The notes: generated from the sequence alone by a model not told the origin. Positions 1 through 8,739 are shown, numbered from the stretch's first letter. The stretch is 53,247 nt of DNA from Marinobacter sp. (GCF_014859525.1 NZ_JACUUB010000011.1:1-53247), one strand, 5' to 3'. A program made the numbers and translations.

Positions 1-1
1 C

Positions 2-925
2 ATGGCGGCCGCTCTGGCTCTGTTTATCAAGCTCATTCCTCTGTATGTAACGGTCGCTCTTGGCTGGATTGCCGGGCGTTATCTGCAGGCCAGTGGCAAA
101 CATATCGCCGGAATCATGCTTTACATCGTAACGCCCTCGGTGGTGTTCTCGGGTGTGATGGCGGCGCCGCTGACGCCGCAGGTGATATTGCTGCCGGCGC
201 TGGTGTTTGGCTTGTGTACCTTCATTGCCCTGGTGCATCTGGCCATTGCCCGCAAGGTGCTGACCGATGGCAGCGCGCCGATCATTCCGTTGTCGGTGGG
301 CACGGGCAACACCGGCTACTTCGGCATCCCTGTGGCGTTGTTGCTGTTTGGTGAGCAGGGGCTGGCGCTGTACATTGTCTGCATGCTTGGCACCACGCTG
401 TTCGAGAATTCGGTTGGTTTCTATCTGGCGGCGCGGGGCAAGTACAGCATCCGTGCTGCGCTGGTGCGGGTGGCAAGGCTGCCGTCGGTGTATGCATTTG
501 CCGCGGCGGTGGCGTTGAATCTGTCCGGGGTGTCGATCCCATCGGTGTTTACGCCGCTGTTTGATAACCTGCGCGGCGCCTACAGCATTCTGGGGATGAT
601 GATTATTGGCATGGGCATACTGAGTTTCCGGGGTCTGGCTGGCAATCCGGTGTTCACCGGTCTGGCCTTCTTTGGCAAGTTTGTCAGCTGGCCGTTGCTG
701 GCCCTGGCGTTCTGGTGGCTGGATGCTCACGTGCTGGGTATTTACGACCTGGCAGTGCACCAGGCCATTTTCCTGATTTCCATCACCCCGATAGCGGCCA
801 ATACGGTGGTGATTGCCACCCTGCTGGACGCGGCCCCAAGACAGGCGGCCGGCACCACACTGCTCAGCACGCTGTTTGCGCTCGGTTTTATTCCGCTGAT
901 GATTGCCTGGGTGTTCGGAGCGTAA
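2..925 (+). CDS. AEC (auxin efflux carrier) family transporter
   Basis: A 307-residue, almost entirely hydrophobic protein with about ten membrane segments and the two-bundle layout of the AEC/PIN-like permease family. These inner-membrane carriers export small organic anions or amino acids; the substrate here cannot be read from sequence. The N-terminus (FIKLIPLYVTVALGWIAGR) and a central glycine/asparagine-rich stretch (GTGNTGYFGIPVALLLFG) are typical of the family, and the length matches the usual 300-320 residues. The ATG is at the second base of the window, so its ribosome-binding site cannot be inspected and an upstream start is possible. The 3' end overlaps the convergent rhombosortase gene by 38 bp. 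Confidence 0.85.
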   Translation: MAAALALFIKLIPLYVTVALGWIAGRYLQASGKHIAGIMLYIVTPSVVFSGVMAAPLTPQVILLPALVFGLCTFIALVHLAIARKVLTDGSAPIIPLSVGTGNTGYFGIPVALLLFGEQGLALYIVCMLGTTLFENSVGFYLAARGKYSIRAALVRVARLPSVYAFAAAVALNLSGVSIPSVFTPLFDNLRGAYSILGMMIIGMGILSFRGLAGNPVFTGLAFFGKFVSWPLLALAFWWLDAHVLGIYDLAVHQAIFLISITPIAANTVVIATLLDAAPRQAAGTTLLSTLFALGFIPLMIAWVFGA

Positions 926-1487
926 GCAGGCTCAGCCCAGCGAAGACTGTCCCTCCAGCAAAGCCCAGGGCGTGAGCCTGCCAAACCACGGCCCCTCCGA
1001 TGAGGGTGGCGGTATCGGTCAGGCCCAGCCCGGTTGACTCCATCACCAGTTTGCCGGTCAGCAGGGCCATAATGCTGGCAGACAGCACCCGCTCGCGCCT
1101 AAAACCATGAATGGCAAAGATCGCAATCAGCCCGTGCAGGCAGCCAGAAAAGCCCCGGTAGCCGGGCAGGTCTGGTGTAACAACCAGAAGTCCGCCGGAA
1201 ATAAACATCGTCAGCCAGATCAGGGCTAGTGCCAGGGGTCGAAATGGCAGCGCTCGCGGGTAGAGGGTCAGCACCAAGGCAAGCCCCGCAAGGTTGAGTG
1301 CCAGGTGCCAGCCGTTCAGGTGAACCAGATGGCCGGTGACCAGTCGCCACCATTCGCCCGAGCGAGCCAGGTCTGGCCGCCACTCAAGGCTGCCGGCCGG
1401 CACCAGGAACAGGGCAGCCAGCAGAATCATCAGTGCCAGGGCAGGCTTGTTAACTGTTCGATACCCCAAGCGGGACGTACTCCTCAT
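888..1487 (-). CDS. rrtA: Rhombosortase (rhomboid-family GlyGly-CTERM processing protease)
   Basis: A 199-residue membrane protein of about six segments related to rhomboid serine proteases. The nucleophile motif GFSGCLHG (Ser114) and a later histidine in WQAHALGFAGG (His172) form the expected Ser/His dyad, and HLVHLNGWHLALN is the usual second-segment signature. Rhombosortases cleave substrates carrying a C-terminal Gly-Gly/membrane-helix/basic tail before release or anchoring. The neighbouring divergent gene encodes exactly such a substrate, which strongly supports the assignment. The ATG at 1487 has a weak ribosome-binding site; a TTG at codon 7, preceded by AGGAG, is an alternative start. 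Confidence 0.88.
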   Translation of the reverse strand: MRSTSRLGYRTVNKPALALMILLAALFLVPAGSLEWRPDLARSGEWWRLVTGHLVHLNGWHLALNLAGLALVLTLYPRALPFRPLALALIWLTMFISGGLLVVTPDLPGYRGFSGCLHGLIAIFAIHGFRRERVLSASIMALLTGKLVMESTGLGLTDTATLIGGAVVWQAHALGFAGGTVFAGLSLLTLRTPRQSSAE

Positions 1488-1582
1488 AAATACAGATTGT
1501 TACGGTAACTGGCTGGCTTGCCGGCTCTACTGTCTCTAGTTTGCGCGAAATCTTGAAAGCTGAACAGAAAGGGCTGCTCCTT

Positions 1583-3259
1583 GTGATACGTAAGTTCCGT
1601 TTGATGACCACCTTCGTGTTCCTGATGATGACCTTGCCGGCTAACGCAGAAACATCGGAAACACTGCAGTTGTGGATCGATGGCCAGAGCTATGACGTTG
1701 CCTTGACTGGCAATGAACGGTTGGCCTCGGCTCTGGGCACACAGCAGAATCAGAGCCAGGGCCGCCACTATCGTGGAAAACTCGCTGAAGATTCAGAAAG
1801 CTGGGTGCGGGTCTCCCGCCTCGACGGCGGCTGGGAGGGGCTGGCCTTCGTATTTGGGCGAATGCACGTAGTGGGCGGTGATTCTTCGCGCAACCAGTTA
1901 GCCAATCAGAGCTTCAGCTTCCAGAGTGCGCCCCAGTGCGGCCTGGACCACGCTCACACCGAGGCAGAAATTTCCCCGGATTCGATCATGTCGCCGATGA
2001 TGGCGCAGGCCGTGTCTGCCAGTTATGACAGCCTGTGTGAGAACCGGGTGGCGGGCGCCTGTCTGCTGCTGGAGCTGGAGGTGGCGTTTGATCGGCAGTT
2101 TCAGGACCGGTTCCCGGGTGACTATCTGGACCGGGCCCTGAGCATTCTGAACATAGTGGAGGGCTTTTATTTCGAGCAGTTGGGTATCGGGCTGGATGTC
2201 CTGAGCATGACATTCCTCGACTCCGACGTATTCACTACCTCAAGCAGCGCCAGCGATTTGTTGAACGATGTCAGTGCAAAGGTTCTGGCGGGTAGCCTGC
2301 CTTTTCAGCAGAGCCGCCAGGCATTGTTTCACCTGATTACGGGCAGGGGCTTTGATGGCAACACCGCGGGCGTAGCTTTCGTTGGTTCCTTTTGTGGCGG
2401 ACCAGGGCCGAGAACCGGGGTTTCCCGGTATACCAATTCCAACGTCACCACCGCCGTTGTTGTCGCCCATGAGCTTGGCCATAACCTCGGTTCTTTGCAT
2501 GATGGCGATGGCAACAGCTGTGGCGACAGCTTTATCATGAGCCCCTTCGCCAGACCAACCGCAAGCACCTTTTCCTCCTGCTCCCAGTCCAGCTTTATAT
2601 CCACTATCAACAATCGTACATCTCTGGAGCAGTGCTTCAATTTCCCCGCCGATGCGTCTATGGCTGAGAGAGAATCGAATCCGGAGGCGTTGGCTGCCGC
2701 AGAGAACTTTGTTGCCTACTTTGATGTGACCTATGAGCAGGCGTCTCAATCGGCTGATTGGTTGGAGGTTTCCGGCGAGATTGAAGGAGAAAGCGCCGCG
2801 TTTGAACTGGTGACCCTTGATGGCGCTGCCTGTGAAACGGATGGAAGCACGTATCGCTGCAAAGACATTATTCCCGGCATCAGCGATATGGCTTTGGTTG
2901 TTCAGGGCGTGTCCGGTACCGGCGAGGAGCTGGTGATTTCCCAGCGAGTTGCCCTGATCAGCCTGAGTGGCGAGGTACTGGATATTCGACCTGAGAATAA
3001 CCGGCTGGAGAGTCGATATGCCGTAGAACCAGCCACGGAATCAGAGCCAGACAGCGGCGGTGAGCAGACGGGCGACGGCGATACCATTGTTCGTGCCGAC
3101 CCGGACCAGACAGGCAATAACGCCTCAGTGGGTTCCGGCGGCAGCAGCGGTGGTGGCAGCATGGGGTTTGGCTGGCTGGTGCTGGCGGCGATGGCTGGTG
3201 CTCTGAAGTGGCGCCAGCAGGGGAGGAGGCCAGGGCCTTCTGGCAGTCCCGGGATGTAA
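1583..3259 (+). CDS. Secreted M12B-like zinc metalloprotease with GlyGly-CTERM sorting tail
   Basis: The protein has an N-terminal signal peptide ending near TLPANA/ETS. The metzincin zinc motif HELGHNLGSLHD lies at about residues 296-307 of the GTG-start form, followed by a Met-turn (SFIMSP), as in reprolysin/adamalysin-type proteases. An Asp/Glu-rich linker leads to a Gly/Ser-rich stretch, a hydrophobic helix and a basic end (KWRQQGRR); this is the GlyGly-CTERM anchor processed by rhombosortase. The protein is probably exported by Sec and type II secretion and cleaved at the tail. The open frame extends upstream to a TTG at 1541; I chose GTG 1583 because AAAGGG stands about 9 nt before it and the signal peptide then begins MIRKFR. 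The substrate is unknown. Confidence 0.85.
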   Translation: MIRKFRLMTTFVFLMMTLPANAETSETLQLWIDGQSYDVALTGNERLASALGTQQNQSQGRHYRGKLAEDSESWVRVSRLDGGWEGLAFVFGRMHVVGGDSSRNQLANQSFSFQSAPQCGLDHAHTEAEISPDSIMSPMMAQAVSASYDSLCENRVAGACLLLELEVAFDRQFQDRFPGDYLDRALSILNIVEGFYFEQLGIGLDVLSMTFLDSDVFTTSSSASDLLNDVSAKVLAGSLPFQQSRQALFHLITGRGFDGNTAGVAFVGSFCGGPGPRTGVSRYTNSNVTTAVVVAHELGHNLGSLHDGDGNSCGDSFIMSPFARPTASTFSSCSQSSFISTINNRTSLEQCFNFPADASMAERESNPEALAAAENFVAYFDVTYEQASQSADWLEVSGEIEGESAAFELVTLDGAACETDGSTYRCKDIIPGISDMALVVQGVSGTGEELVISQRVALISLSGEVLDIRPENNRLESRYAVEPATESEPDSGGEQTGDGDTIVRADPDQTGNNASVGSGGSSGGGSMGFGWLVLAAMAGALKWRQQGRRPGPSGSPGM

Positions 3260-3301
3260 AGGGCTATGTCACCCTGGAACAAACCCGCTTCTGCCCGCCT
3301 C

Positions 3302-4213
3302 CTATGCCTTCAGTGCCAGAATCCGGCGTGCCCCGCCCAGCACGATCAGGCCCACGAGGGTGCCGATCACCAGGTCCGGATAACTGGAACCTGTCCACGC
3401 CACCAGGGCTCCGGCTGCGATCACACCTACATTGATGACCACATCGTTGGCCGAGAAGATCCAGCTGGCTTTCATATGGGCACCACCATGGCGGTGCTTG
3501 GCAATGAGCAGCAGGCAGGCCGTGTTGGCAACCAGGGCAATCAGGGCAACCAGCATCATCGTCGTGGATTCCGGCTCGCTGCCAAACACAAAGCGCCGGC
3601 CGACTTCCAGCAGCACGCCCAGCGCCAGAATCAGTTGCAACACGCCGGCAACATGGGCGGCTCGCACCTGAAGTTTGATGCTGCGACCAACCGCAAACAG
3701 GGCAAGGCCGTACACGGCGGCATCGGCAAACATATCCAGGGAATCCGCAATCAATGCAGTCGATTGGGCGATGATTCCGGCGGTCATCTCCACCACAAAC
3801 ATGATGGCGTTAATAGCCAGCAGAATGCGAAGGGTGCTGGCTTCCCGGGCTGAGTCAGGTGCGGCACGGCTGGCGGCGTTCAGAGCCTCGGCATCTGCCG
3901 GGCGGGTTTCCTGTAATACTGCCCCCAGTCCAAGGGGGGTGAGTGTGCCGGTGATATCAGCCGCCTCGCCGTTGTGAATAACCTCAAGCTGGCGCTTTTG
4001 CAGATCGAAAGACAGTGCCTGCACCTGGTCTGCTCCGTTCAGAGCCAGGCGGATCATCCGTTCCTCCGAGGGGCAGTCCATCTTCGGTATGTTGTAAATG
4101 CTCAGCCGCTCGCCGCTTACAGCGGACGACTGAGGTGCGGGTGATGCATCTGTCTCTTGCCGGGTATCAGTGCCTGCGTTGCAGCCGCAGCTATTTTTGC
4201 CATTGTTGCTCAT
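3302..4213 (-). CDS. Cation diffusion facilitator with N-terminal HMA-like domain
   Basis: A 303-residue inner-membrane transporter. After a Cys-rich start (CGCNAG), residues about 37-100 form an HMA-like domain with a single metal-type cysteine (KMDCPSEE). The CDF membrane domain follows, with the conserved aspartates of the first metal site in DSLDMFADA and the second half-site in SANDVVIN. CDF proteins exchange protons for divalent cations, usually Zn, Co, Ni or Fe, to detoxify the cytoplasm; a His-rich loop (AKHRHGGAHMKAS) may bind metal. It lies 12 bp downstream of the histidine kinase gene on the same strand, so it is probably the third gene of the regulator operon. Confidence 0.85.
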   Translation of the reverse strand: MSNNGKNSCGCNAGTDTRQETDASPAPQSSAVSGERLSIYNIPKMDCPSEERMIRLALNGADQVQALSFDLQKRQLEVIHNGEAADITGTLTPLGLGAVLQETRPADAEALNAASRAAPDSAREASTLRILLAINAIMFVVEMTAGIIAQSTALIADSLDMFADAAVYGLALFAVGRSIKLQVRAAHVAGVLQLILALGVLLEVGRRFVFGSEPESTTMMLVALIALVANTACLLLIAKHRHGGAHMKASWIFSANDVVINVGVIAAGALVAWTGSSYPDLVIGTLVGLIVLGGARRILALKA

Positions 4214-4225
4214 GCCTGGTTCCAG

Positions 4226-5581
4226 TTAATCGGTGTTACCGGCGTCGGATTTCGGAAAATGGATGTGCGCCGTCAAGCCGCCCGTCGGCCCGCTGCCGAG
4301 TTTGAGGTGGCCCCCGTAGCGATGGGTGATCTCTCGGACAATGGCCAACCCCAGCCCGTGACCGGGGGTTTGCTCGTCCAGCCGGACGCCACGGGTGCCA
4401 AGCGACGATAACTGCTGTTCGGGAACGCCCGGGCCGTCGTCAACAACCGCAATCACGGCGTCGTTATCCTGCTCCGCAAGCTGCAATTCCACGCACTCCT
4501 GTGCCCACTTGCCGGCGTTGTCCAGCAGGTTGCCCAGAATTTCGTTCAGATCATGTTGCTCTACAGGCCATCGGTGATCGTCGGCCAGTTCGGTGGTCAG
4601 CTCAAACGACTTTTCGGGGTAAAGACGACCCAGCATCCAGAGCAGGTCGCGGGCCTGTTTTACCGGCTCGGCGCTTTTGCCAACCTGCGGCCCGGCAAAC
4701 CGGCTGCGGCGCATCTCAGCTTCGAGTTGCTTGTCGATGTCAATCAGGCGGTTGGCCATTTCAGCGCGTAATGCCGGATCGATGGCCCGGCCGTTGTCTT
4801 CCAGTATCTGTCTGACCGCCGCGATCGGGGTTTTTACGCTGTGAGACAGGTTGCCCAGTGCGTTCCGGGAACGCTCCAGCCGTTGATCCAGGGAATCCAG
4901 TAGCTGGTTGAGTTGTTTTACCAAAGGCCTGAACTCCTCCGGCGTGCGAACGCTGATGCGTGAAATGCTCCCCTCCTGAAGGCTTTTCAGGGCAGCCTGC
5001 AGCGATGCTACCGGCCTCAGTGCCAGCGCAATGCCCACCCAGATAACCGCGACCAGCAGCAGGATCAGAAGGGTAGAGACAATCGCTGTCCAGACATGTA
5101 ACTCGGCCTGGCTTGCCCTGAGCACATCCATATCTTCGGCAACGATAATCACGATAGGCACCGCGCCAACATCGAGTTCGCGGCGGTAGGCGAGGATGTC
5201 TGATGGTGCGCCCGGTATGGACGAGTCCCGAACCCTGATGGCGCCTTGTTGGTCGGTCGAGAACAAGGGCGACAGCACCGGGGCCCAGAAATCCGGGCTG
5301 ATGGTGGTTTCGGTGGGTGAGTTCAGCGCAAACGCATGATGGAAGACTTTCTCGAAATAATCGCCGGTTTGCAGCTGCTCCAGCTGGCCTTCGGACTGGC
5401 GAACCTGCAATTCCAGGAATGCTACCTCGTCGTGCAGCCGGCTCTCCACAAATCCCCGTGACATCCTGTCGAGTAGCAAACCGTGAACGATCCAGGCGAT
5501 GGCCATCAAAACAATGCCGGACGGCAGCAGCAGCGTCAGCAGAGTGGTTCTGACGGATGCCGGCTTAGAGGCTGGTTTCAT
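4226..5581 (-). CDS. PhoQ-like sensor histidine kinase
   Basis: A 451-residue inner-membrane kinase. Membrane helices lie at about 14-36 and 162-187 and enclose a 125-residue periplasmic sensor domain; a HAMP-like linker follows. The phosphoacceptor His247 lies in LSHSVKTPIAAV. The ATP-binding domain shows the N box (ILGNLLDNAGKWA), G1 (VVDDGPGVP) and G2 (GHGLGLAIV). The HSxKTP box and LLDNAxKW N box resemble PhoQ more than CusS. No Met/His copper motif stands out in the sensor domain, so the ligand cannot be read directly; the copper genes around it suggest copper or silver. The gene overlaps the response regulator gene by 17 bp. Confidence 0.88.
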   Translation of the reverse strand: MKPASKPASVRTTLLTLLLPSGIVLMAIAWIVHGLLLDRMSRGFVESRLHDEVAFLELQVRQSEGQLEQLQTGDYFEKVFHHAFALNSPTETTISPDFWAPVLSPLFSTDQQGAIRVRDSSIPGAPSDILAYRRELDVGAVPIVIIVAEDMDVLRASQAELHVWTAIVSTLLILLLVAVIWVGIALALRPVASLQAALKSLQEGSISRISVRTPEEFRPLVKQLNQLLDSLDQRLERSRNALGNLSHSVKTPIAAVRQILEDNGRAIDPALRAEMANRLIDIDKQLEAEMRRSRFAGPQVGKSAEPVKQARDLLWMLGRLYPEKSFELTTELADDHRWPVEQHDLNEILGNLLDNAGKWAQECVELQLAEQDNDAVIAVVDDGPGVPEQQLSSLGTRGVRLDEQTPGHGLGLAIVREITHRYGGHLKLGSGPTGGLTAHIHFPKSDAGNTD

Positions 5582-6233
5582 TGAACAGGTATCCCTGCCC
5601 GCGGCGGGTGGCGATGGTTTCGGCTCCGACCAGTTTCCGTAATCGGCGGATATAGGCCTCGATCACGTTATCACTGGGGTTGTCGTTCAGGTTGTAGAGC
5701 TGCTCCATCAACTGTTCCTTGGAGAAGACATGGCCCGGCCGGCTCATCAGGCAGCGCAGCAGACGAAACTCGGTGCCGGTCAGACTGTGCTCGGTGCCGT
5801 CGTCTGCCCGGAGGCTTTGCCGGTTTTCATCCAGTTCAAACCGCCCGGCCTTGACCGAGGAAGACACCCTGCCTTCGCTACGCCGGATGATGGCGTTCAG
5901 GCGGGCAATCAGCTCTTCGGTCTGGAAGGGCTTGGCCAGGTAGTCATCGGCGCCTGCCTTGAGGCCGTCGACCTTGTCTTGCCAGTCGCCCCGCGCAGTC
6001 AGGATAAGAACCGGGAAGTTGATGTGATTGGCGCGCCATTGTTTCAGCACCGTTAAACCGTTGCCATCGGGCAGTCCCAGATCCAGCACGCAGGCGCGAT
6101 AACTCTCCTGAGAGCCCAATGTGCCGGCGTCTCGTGCCGTTTGGGCACTGTCGACACTGAAGCCGGCTTTCTCGAGCTGCCGTGACAACCCATCGGCCAA
6201 CAGCCGGTCATCCTCTACCAACAGTAATCTCAT
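5565..6233 (-). CDS. OmpR/PhoP-family response regulator, probable copper regulator
   Basis: A 222-residue regulator with a receiver domain (acidic pocket in LLVEDDRLL, phosphoacceptor Asp51 in VLDLGLPDG, Lys101) and a C-terminal winged helix (DNVIEAYIRRLRKLVG, RRGQGYLF). The frame is open for 20 codons upstream, but ATG 6233 starts exactly at the receiver fold and is preferred. The winged helix is of the PhoP/QseB/PmrA type, which binds two direct half-sites 11 bp apart. Its own promoter region and five other copper-gene promoters here carry such a site (TTCAG-N6-TTCAG), so it is the likely local regulator. Its kinase gene follows with a 17-bp overlap. Confidence 0.9.
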   Translation of the reverse strand: MRLLLVEDDRLLADGLSRQLEKAGFSVDSAQTARDAGTLGSQESYRACVLDLGLPDGNGLTVLKQWRANHINFPVLILTARGDWQDKVDGLKAGADDYLAKPFQTEELIARLNAIIRRSEGRVSSSVKAGRFELDENRQSLRADDGTEHSLTGTEFRLLRCLMSRPGHVFSKEQLMEQLYNLNDNPSDNVIEAYIRRLRKLVGAETIATRRGQGYLFNETSL

Positions 6234-6278
6234 CTGGTGCGCACCATCCTGCTCCGTTGCCTGTTGATTCTCACCAAT

Positions 6279-6311
6279 ACTATGCCCACGCAATCTGAAT
6301 TGAGCCTGAAC
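6279..6311 (-). promoter_or_regulatory. TTCAG-N6-TTCAG operator and -10 for the regulator operon
   Basis: Read on the minus strand, GTTCAG (6311-6306) and ATTCAG (6300-6295) form a direct repeat with an 11-bp period. Exactly 10 bp after the second half-site stands CATAGT (6284-6279), a fair -10 hexamer. No -35 is seen apart from the half-site. This is what a PhoP-type activated promoter looks like and suggests that the regulator-kinase-CDF operon is autoregulated. The transcription start is inferred. Confidence 0.65.
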
Positions 6312-6327
6312 AGCATTTAATCCGGTT

Positions 6328-6360
6328 TTTCAGAAAGAATTCAGGTTAGTGGGCCATGGT
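6328..6360 (+). promoter_or_regulatory. TTCAG-N6-TTCAG operator and -10 for cupredoxin-copA-copB
   Basis: TTTCAG (6328-6333) and ATTCAG (6339-6344) form a direct repeat with an 11-bp period, followed 10 bp later by CATGGT (6355-6360) as a possible -10. The half-site replaces a -35 box. It faces the cupredoxin gene at 6438 and stands back to back with the matching site that faces the regulator operon. Confidence 0.65.
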
Positions 6361-6437
6361 AGCAGCTGCTCAGACATCACTCGAGTGCGATCACCAGCTT
6401 TACTGCACTCCAACAACGATAACGTAAAGGAGTTGTT

Positions 6438-6977
6438 ATGTTGAAACATTCAAAGTACGTCATTGCCGCTGCGGCACTGTCTTTATCTTTCACCGCCTTC
6501 GGCGCCGGTACCCACGGCCATGGACACGGGGCAGGGGCCGCCACTGGCGAACCGGCAGACGCCTCGGAAGCCACCCGCACCATCACGGTGGCCATGTATG
6601 ACAATTACTATGAGCCGGAAACCATCAACGTACAAAAGGGCGAAGTGGTTCGCTTTGTGGTGGAGAATCACGGGCAGTTGGTCCACGAGTTTAATATTGG
6701 CACCGCCGACACGCACGCAGCCCATCAGGCGGAAATGACGATGATGGTAAAGCATGGCGTGATCCAGGGTGGAACGATCAACCACGCGATGATGGAAATG
6801 GATATGGGCGATGGTCATTCGATGAAGCACGACGACCCGAACAGCGTTTTGCTGGAGGCCGGCCAAAGCGGGGAACTGGTCTGGCGTTTTTCCGGTGATG
6901 CGACTCTGGAATTCGCATGTAATGTGCCCGGTCATTACCAGGCGGGTATGTACGGCGATGTAAAGTTCCAACAGTAA
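6438..6977 (+). CDS. Periplasmic cupredoxin-domain copper protein
   Basis: A 179-residue secreted protein with a signal peptide ending near residue 23, a short His/Gly-rich segment (THGHGHGAG) and one cupredoxin fold. The type-1-like ligand set is visible: His83 (LVHEFN), Cys161, His166 and Met171 (ACNVPGHYQAGM). A His/Met-rich insertion at about residues 90-135 (HAMMEMDMGDGHSM) may bind additional copper. Such proteins carry electrons or copper in the periplasm. AAAGGAG lies 6 nt before the ATG. It is the first gene of a unit with copA (13-bp gap) and copB, under the operator at 6328. Confidence 0.88.
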   Translation: MLKHSKYVIAAAALSLSFTAFGAGTHGHGHGAGAATGEPADASEATRTITVAMYDNYYEPETINVQKGEVVRFVVENHGQLVHEFNIGTADTHAAHQAEMTMMVKHGVIQGGTINHAMMEMDMGDGHSMKHDDPNSVLLEAGQSGELVWRFSGDATLEFACNVPGHYQAGMYGDVKFQQ

Positions 6978-6990
6978 CGGGAGTAGCACT

Positions 6991-8739
6991 ATGACCAAGC
7001 GCCTGATTGCGGCCACCTTGGCCCTGCTGATGCCCGTTATGGGTTTGGCGGGCGAGTTCGATCTTACGGTTGATCGGGTAAAGATTGATACCGGCGATTT
7101 TGTCAAAGAAGGCATTGGCTACAACGGCAGTTCGCCGGGCCCGGTTCTCCGCTTCAAGGAAGGTGAGGATTTGGTGATCAACGTCACCAACAATCTGAAA
7201 GAGACAACCTCCATACATTGGCATGGCCTGATCCTGCCATTTGATCAGGACGGCGTGCCCGGCATCAGCTTTCCCGGCATCAAACCAGGTGAAACCTTTA
7301 CCTACCGCTTCCCGGCGGTGCAGGCCGGCACTTACTGGTATCACAGCCACTCGGGATTCCAGGAGCCGGACGGCGCCTATGGTGCCATCATTATCGAGCC
7401 AAAGGGCCGGGAGCCGTTCAGGTATGACCGTGAGTACGTGGTGCAGCTGACAGATAAGCACCCGCACGCGGGCGACCGCATCATGCGCAACCTGAAGTCG
7501 TCGCCCGACTATTACAACCGCCAGCAGCAAACGGTGATGGATTTCTTCACCGAATCCCGCGAGCAAGGCTTTATGGCCACCCTGCGCGATCGCATGATGT
7601 GGGGCCAGATGCGCATGATGAAGGCGGATGTGGAAGATGTTCAGGGCTTCACCGGCCTGATCAATGGCAAGGGCCCGGAGCAGAACTGGACGGGGCTGTT
7701 CAAGCCCGGTGAACGGGTGCGCCTGAGGTTTATCAATTCCTCCGCCATGACCTACTTTGACATTCGTATTCCGGGCTTGAAGATGACGGTAGTCCAGGCC
7801 GATGGCAACAACGTCCAGCCGGTGAGTGTCGACGAGTTTCGGATTGGTGTCGCGGAAACCTACGACGTGATCGTGCACATTCGTGATGAACAGGCCTACA
7901 CCATCTTTGCCGAGTCCATGGGCCGCTCTGGCTACGCCCGCGGCACGCTGGCACCCCGCGAGGGCATGGTCGCCAAGGTGCCGGAGCTGCGTAAAGCGCC
8001 GATGCTGACCATGGCGGATATGGCTGGCCACATGGATCATGGTGATATGGACCACGGCTCAATGAATCATGGCAGCATGAACGATGGCGCGATGGACCAT
8101 GGCAACATGGATCACGGCAACATGGATCAGGGCTCGATGGACCATGGCGCGATGAATCATGGCAGTATGAGCCAGGGTGGCATGGATCATTCTGCCCACG
8201 GTGGTGGCCTTCCGGAAGACCCCTTCTACGCCAGCGGCAGTGGCTTGCTGCCAACGGCCAGTAATGGCGGTAAGTTCCTGTCTTACTCCGATCTCCGGGC
8301 ACAAAGCCCGCTGTATGACGAGCGTGAGCCAACCCGCGAAATCGAAATGCGGCTGACCGGTAACATGGAGCGTTACGAGTGGAGCATTAACGGCGTCAAA
8401 TACGAGGATGCCGACCCGGTTGTACTGCAATACGGAGAGCGGGTCCGGTTCAAGTTTGTGAACGAAACCATGATGACACACCCCATGCACCTGCACGGTA
8501 TGTGGTCGATTCTCGATGTCGGGGCCGGCAAGTGGAATCCGATCAAGCACGTGATCAGCGTGGCACCGGCGACCACGGTGTACATGGAAACCGAGGTGGA
8601 TGCACCGGGTGAGTGGGCGTTCCATTGCCATCTGTCTTATCATGCAGCGACCGGTATGTTCCGCAAGATTGTGGTTGAGGGCGGCCCGGATGAAGAAGTC
8701 GCCGCCGGAAATACAAAACCGCAGGGAGGTGGCGCATGA
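6991..8739 (+). CDS. copA: Copper-resistance multicopper oxidase CopA
   Basis: A 582-residue periplasmic multicopper oxidase with three cupredoxin domains. All four copper-ligand blocks are present: HWHG (76-79), HSHSG (118-122), HPMHLHG, and C-terminal HCHLSYHAATGM with T1 ligands Cys546, His551 and Met556. CopA oxidises Cu(I) and sequesters copper. Residues about 345-405 are a Met/His-rich repeat built on M-D/N-H-G, typical of CopA/PcoA copper-binding segments. The leader looks Sec-type (MTKRLIAATLALLMPVMGLA) with no twin arginine, unlike many CopA proteins that travel by Tat. Its stop overlaps copB (ATGA). Confidence 0.93.
   Translation: MTKRLIAATLALLMPVMGLAGEFDLTVDRVKIDTGDFVKEGIGYNGSSPGPVLRFKEGEDLVINVTNNLKETTSIHWHGLILPFDQDGVPGISFPGIKPGETFTYRFPAVQAGTYWYHSHSGFQEPDGAYGAIIIEPKGREPFRYDREYVVQLTDKHPHAGDRIMRNLKSSPDYYNRQQQTVMDFFTESREQGFMATLRDRMMWGQMRMMKADVEDVQGFTGLINGKGPEQNWTGLFKPGERVRLRFINSSAMTYFDIRIPGLKMTVVQADGNNVQPVSVDEFRIGVAETYDVIVHIRDEQAYTIFAESMGRSGYARGTLAPREGMVAKVPELRKAPMLTMADMAGHMDHGDMDHGSMNHGSMNDGAMDHGNMDHGNMDQGSMDHGAMNHGSMSQGGMDHSAHGGGLPEDPFYASGSGLLPTASNGGKFLSYSDLRAQSPLYDEREPTREIEMRLTGNMERYEWSINGVKYEDADPVVLQYGERVRFKFVNETMMTHPMHLHGMWSILDVGAGKWNPIKHVISVAPATTVYMETEVDAPGEWAFHCHLSYHAATGMFRKIVVEGGPDEEVAAGNTKPQGGGA
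8026..8205 (+). repeat. Degenerate 12-15-bp coding repeats of the CopA Met/His region
   Basis: Short direct repeats of the ATGGACCATGGC type (with ATGAATCATGGC and ATGGATCACGGC variants) encode about a dozen M-(D/N)-H/D/Q-G units inside copA. They form an array of soft copper ligands and could vary in number by slippage. They are in frame and coding, not a separate element. Confidence 0.8.

Noticed and set aside
8026..8205. Dense short repeats that could suggest a CRISPR-like or tandem-repeat locus
   Set aside because: They are in frame with copA, have no uniform spacers and encode a known type of Met/His copper-binding region.
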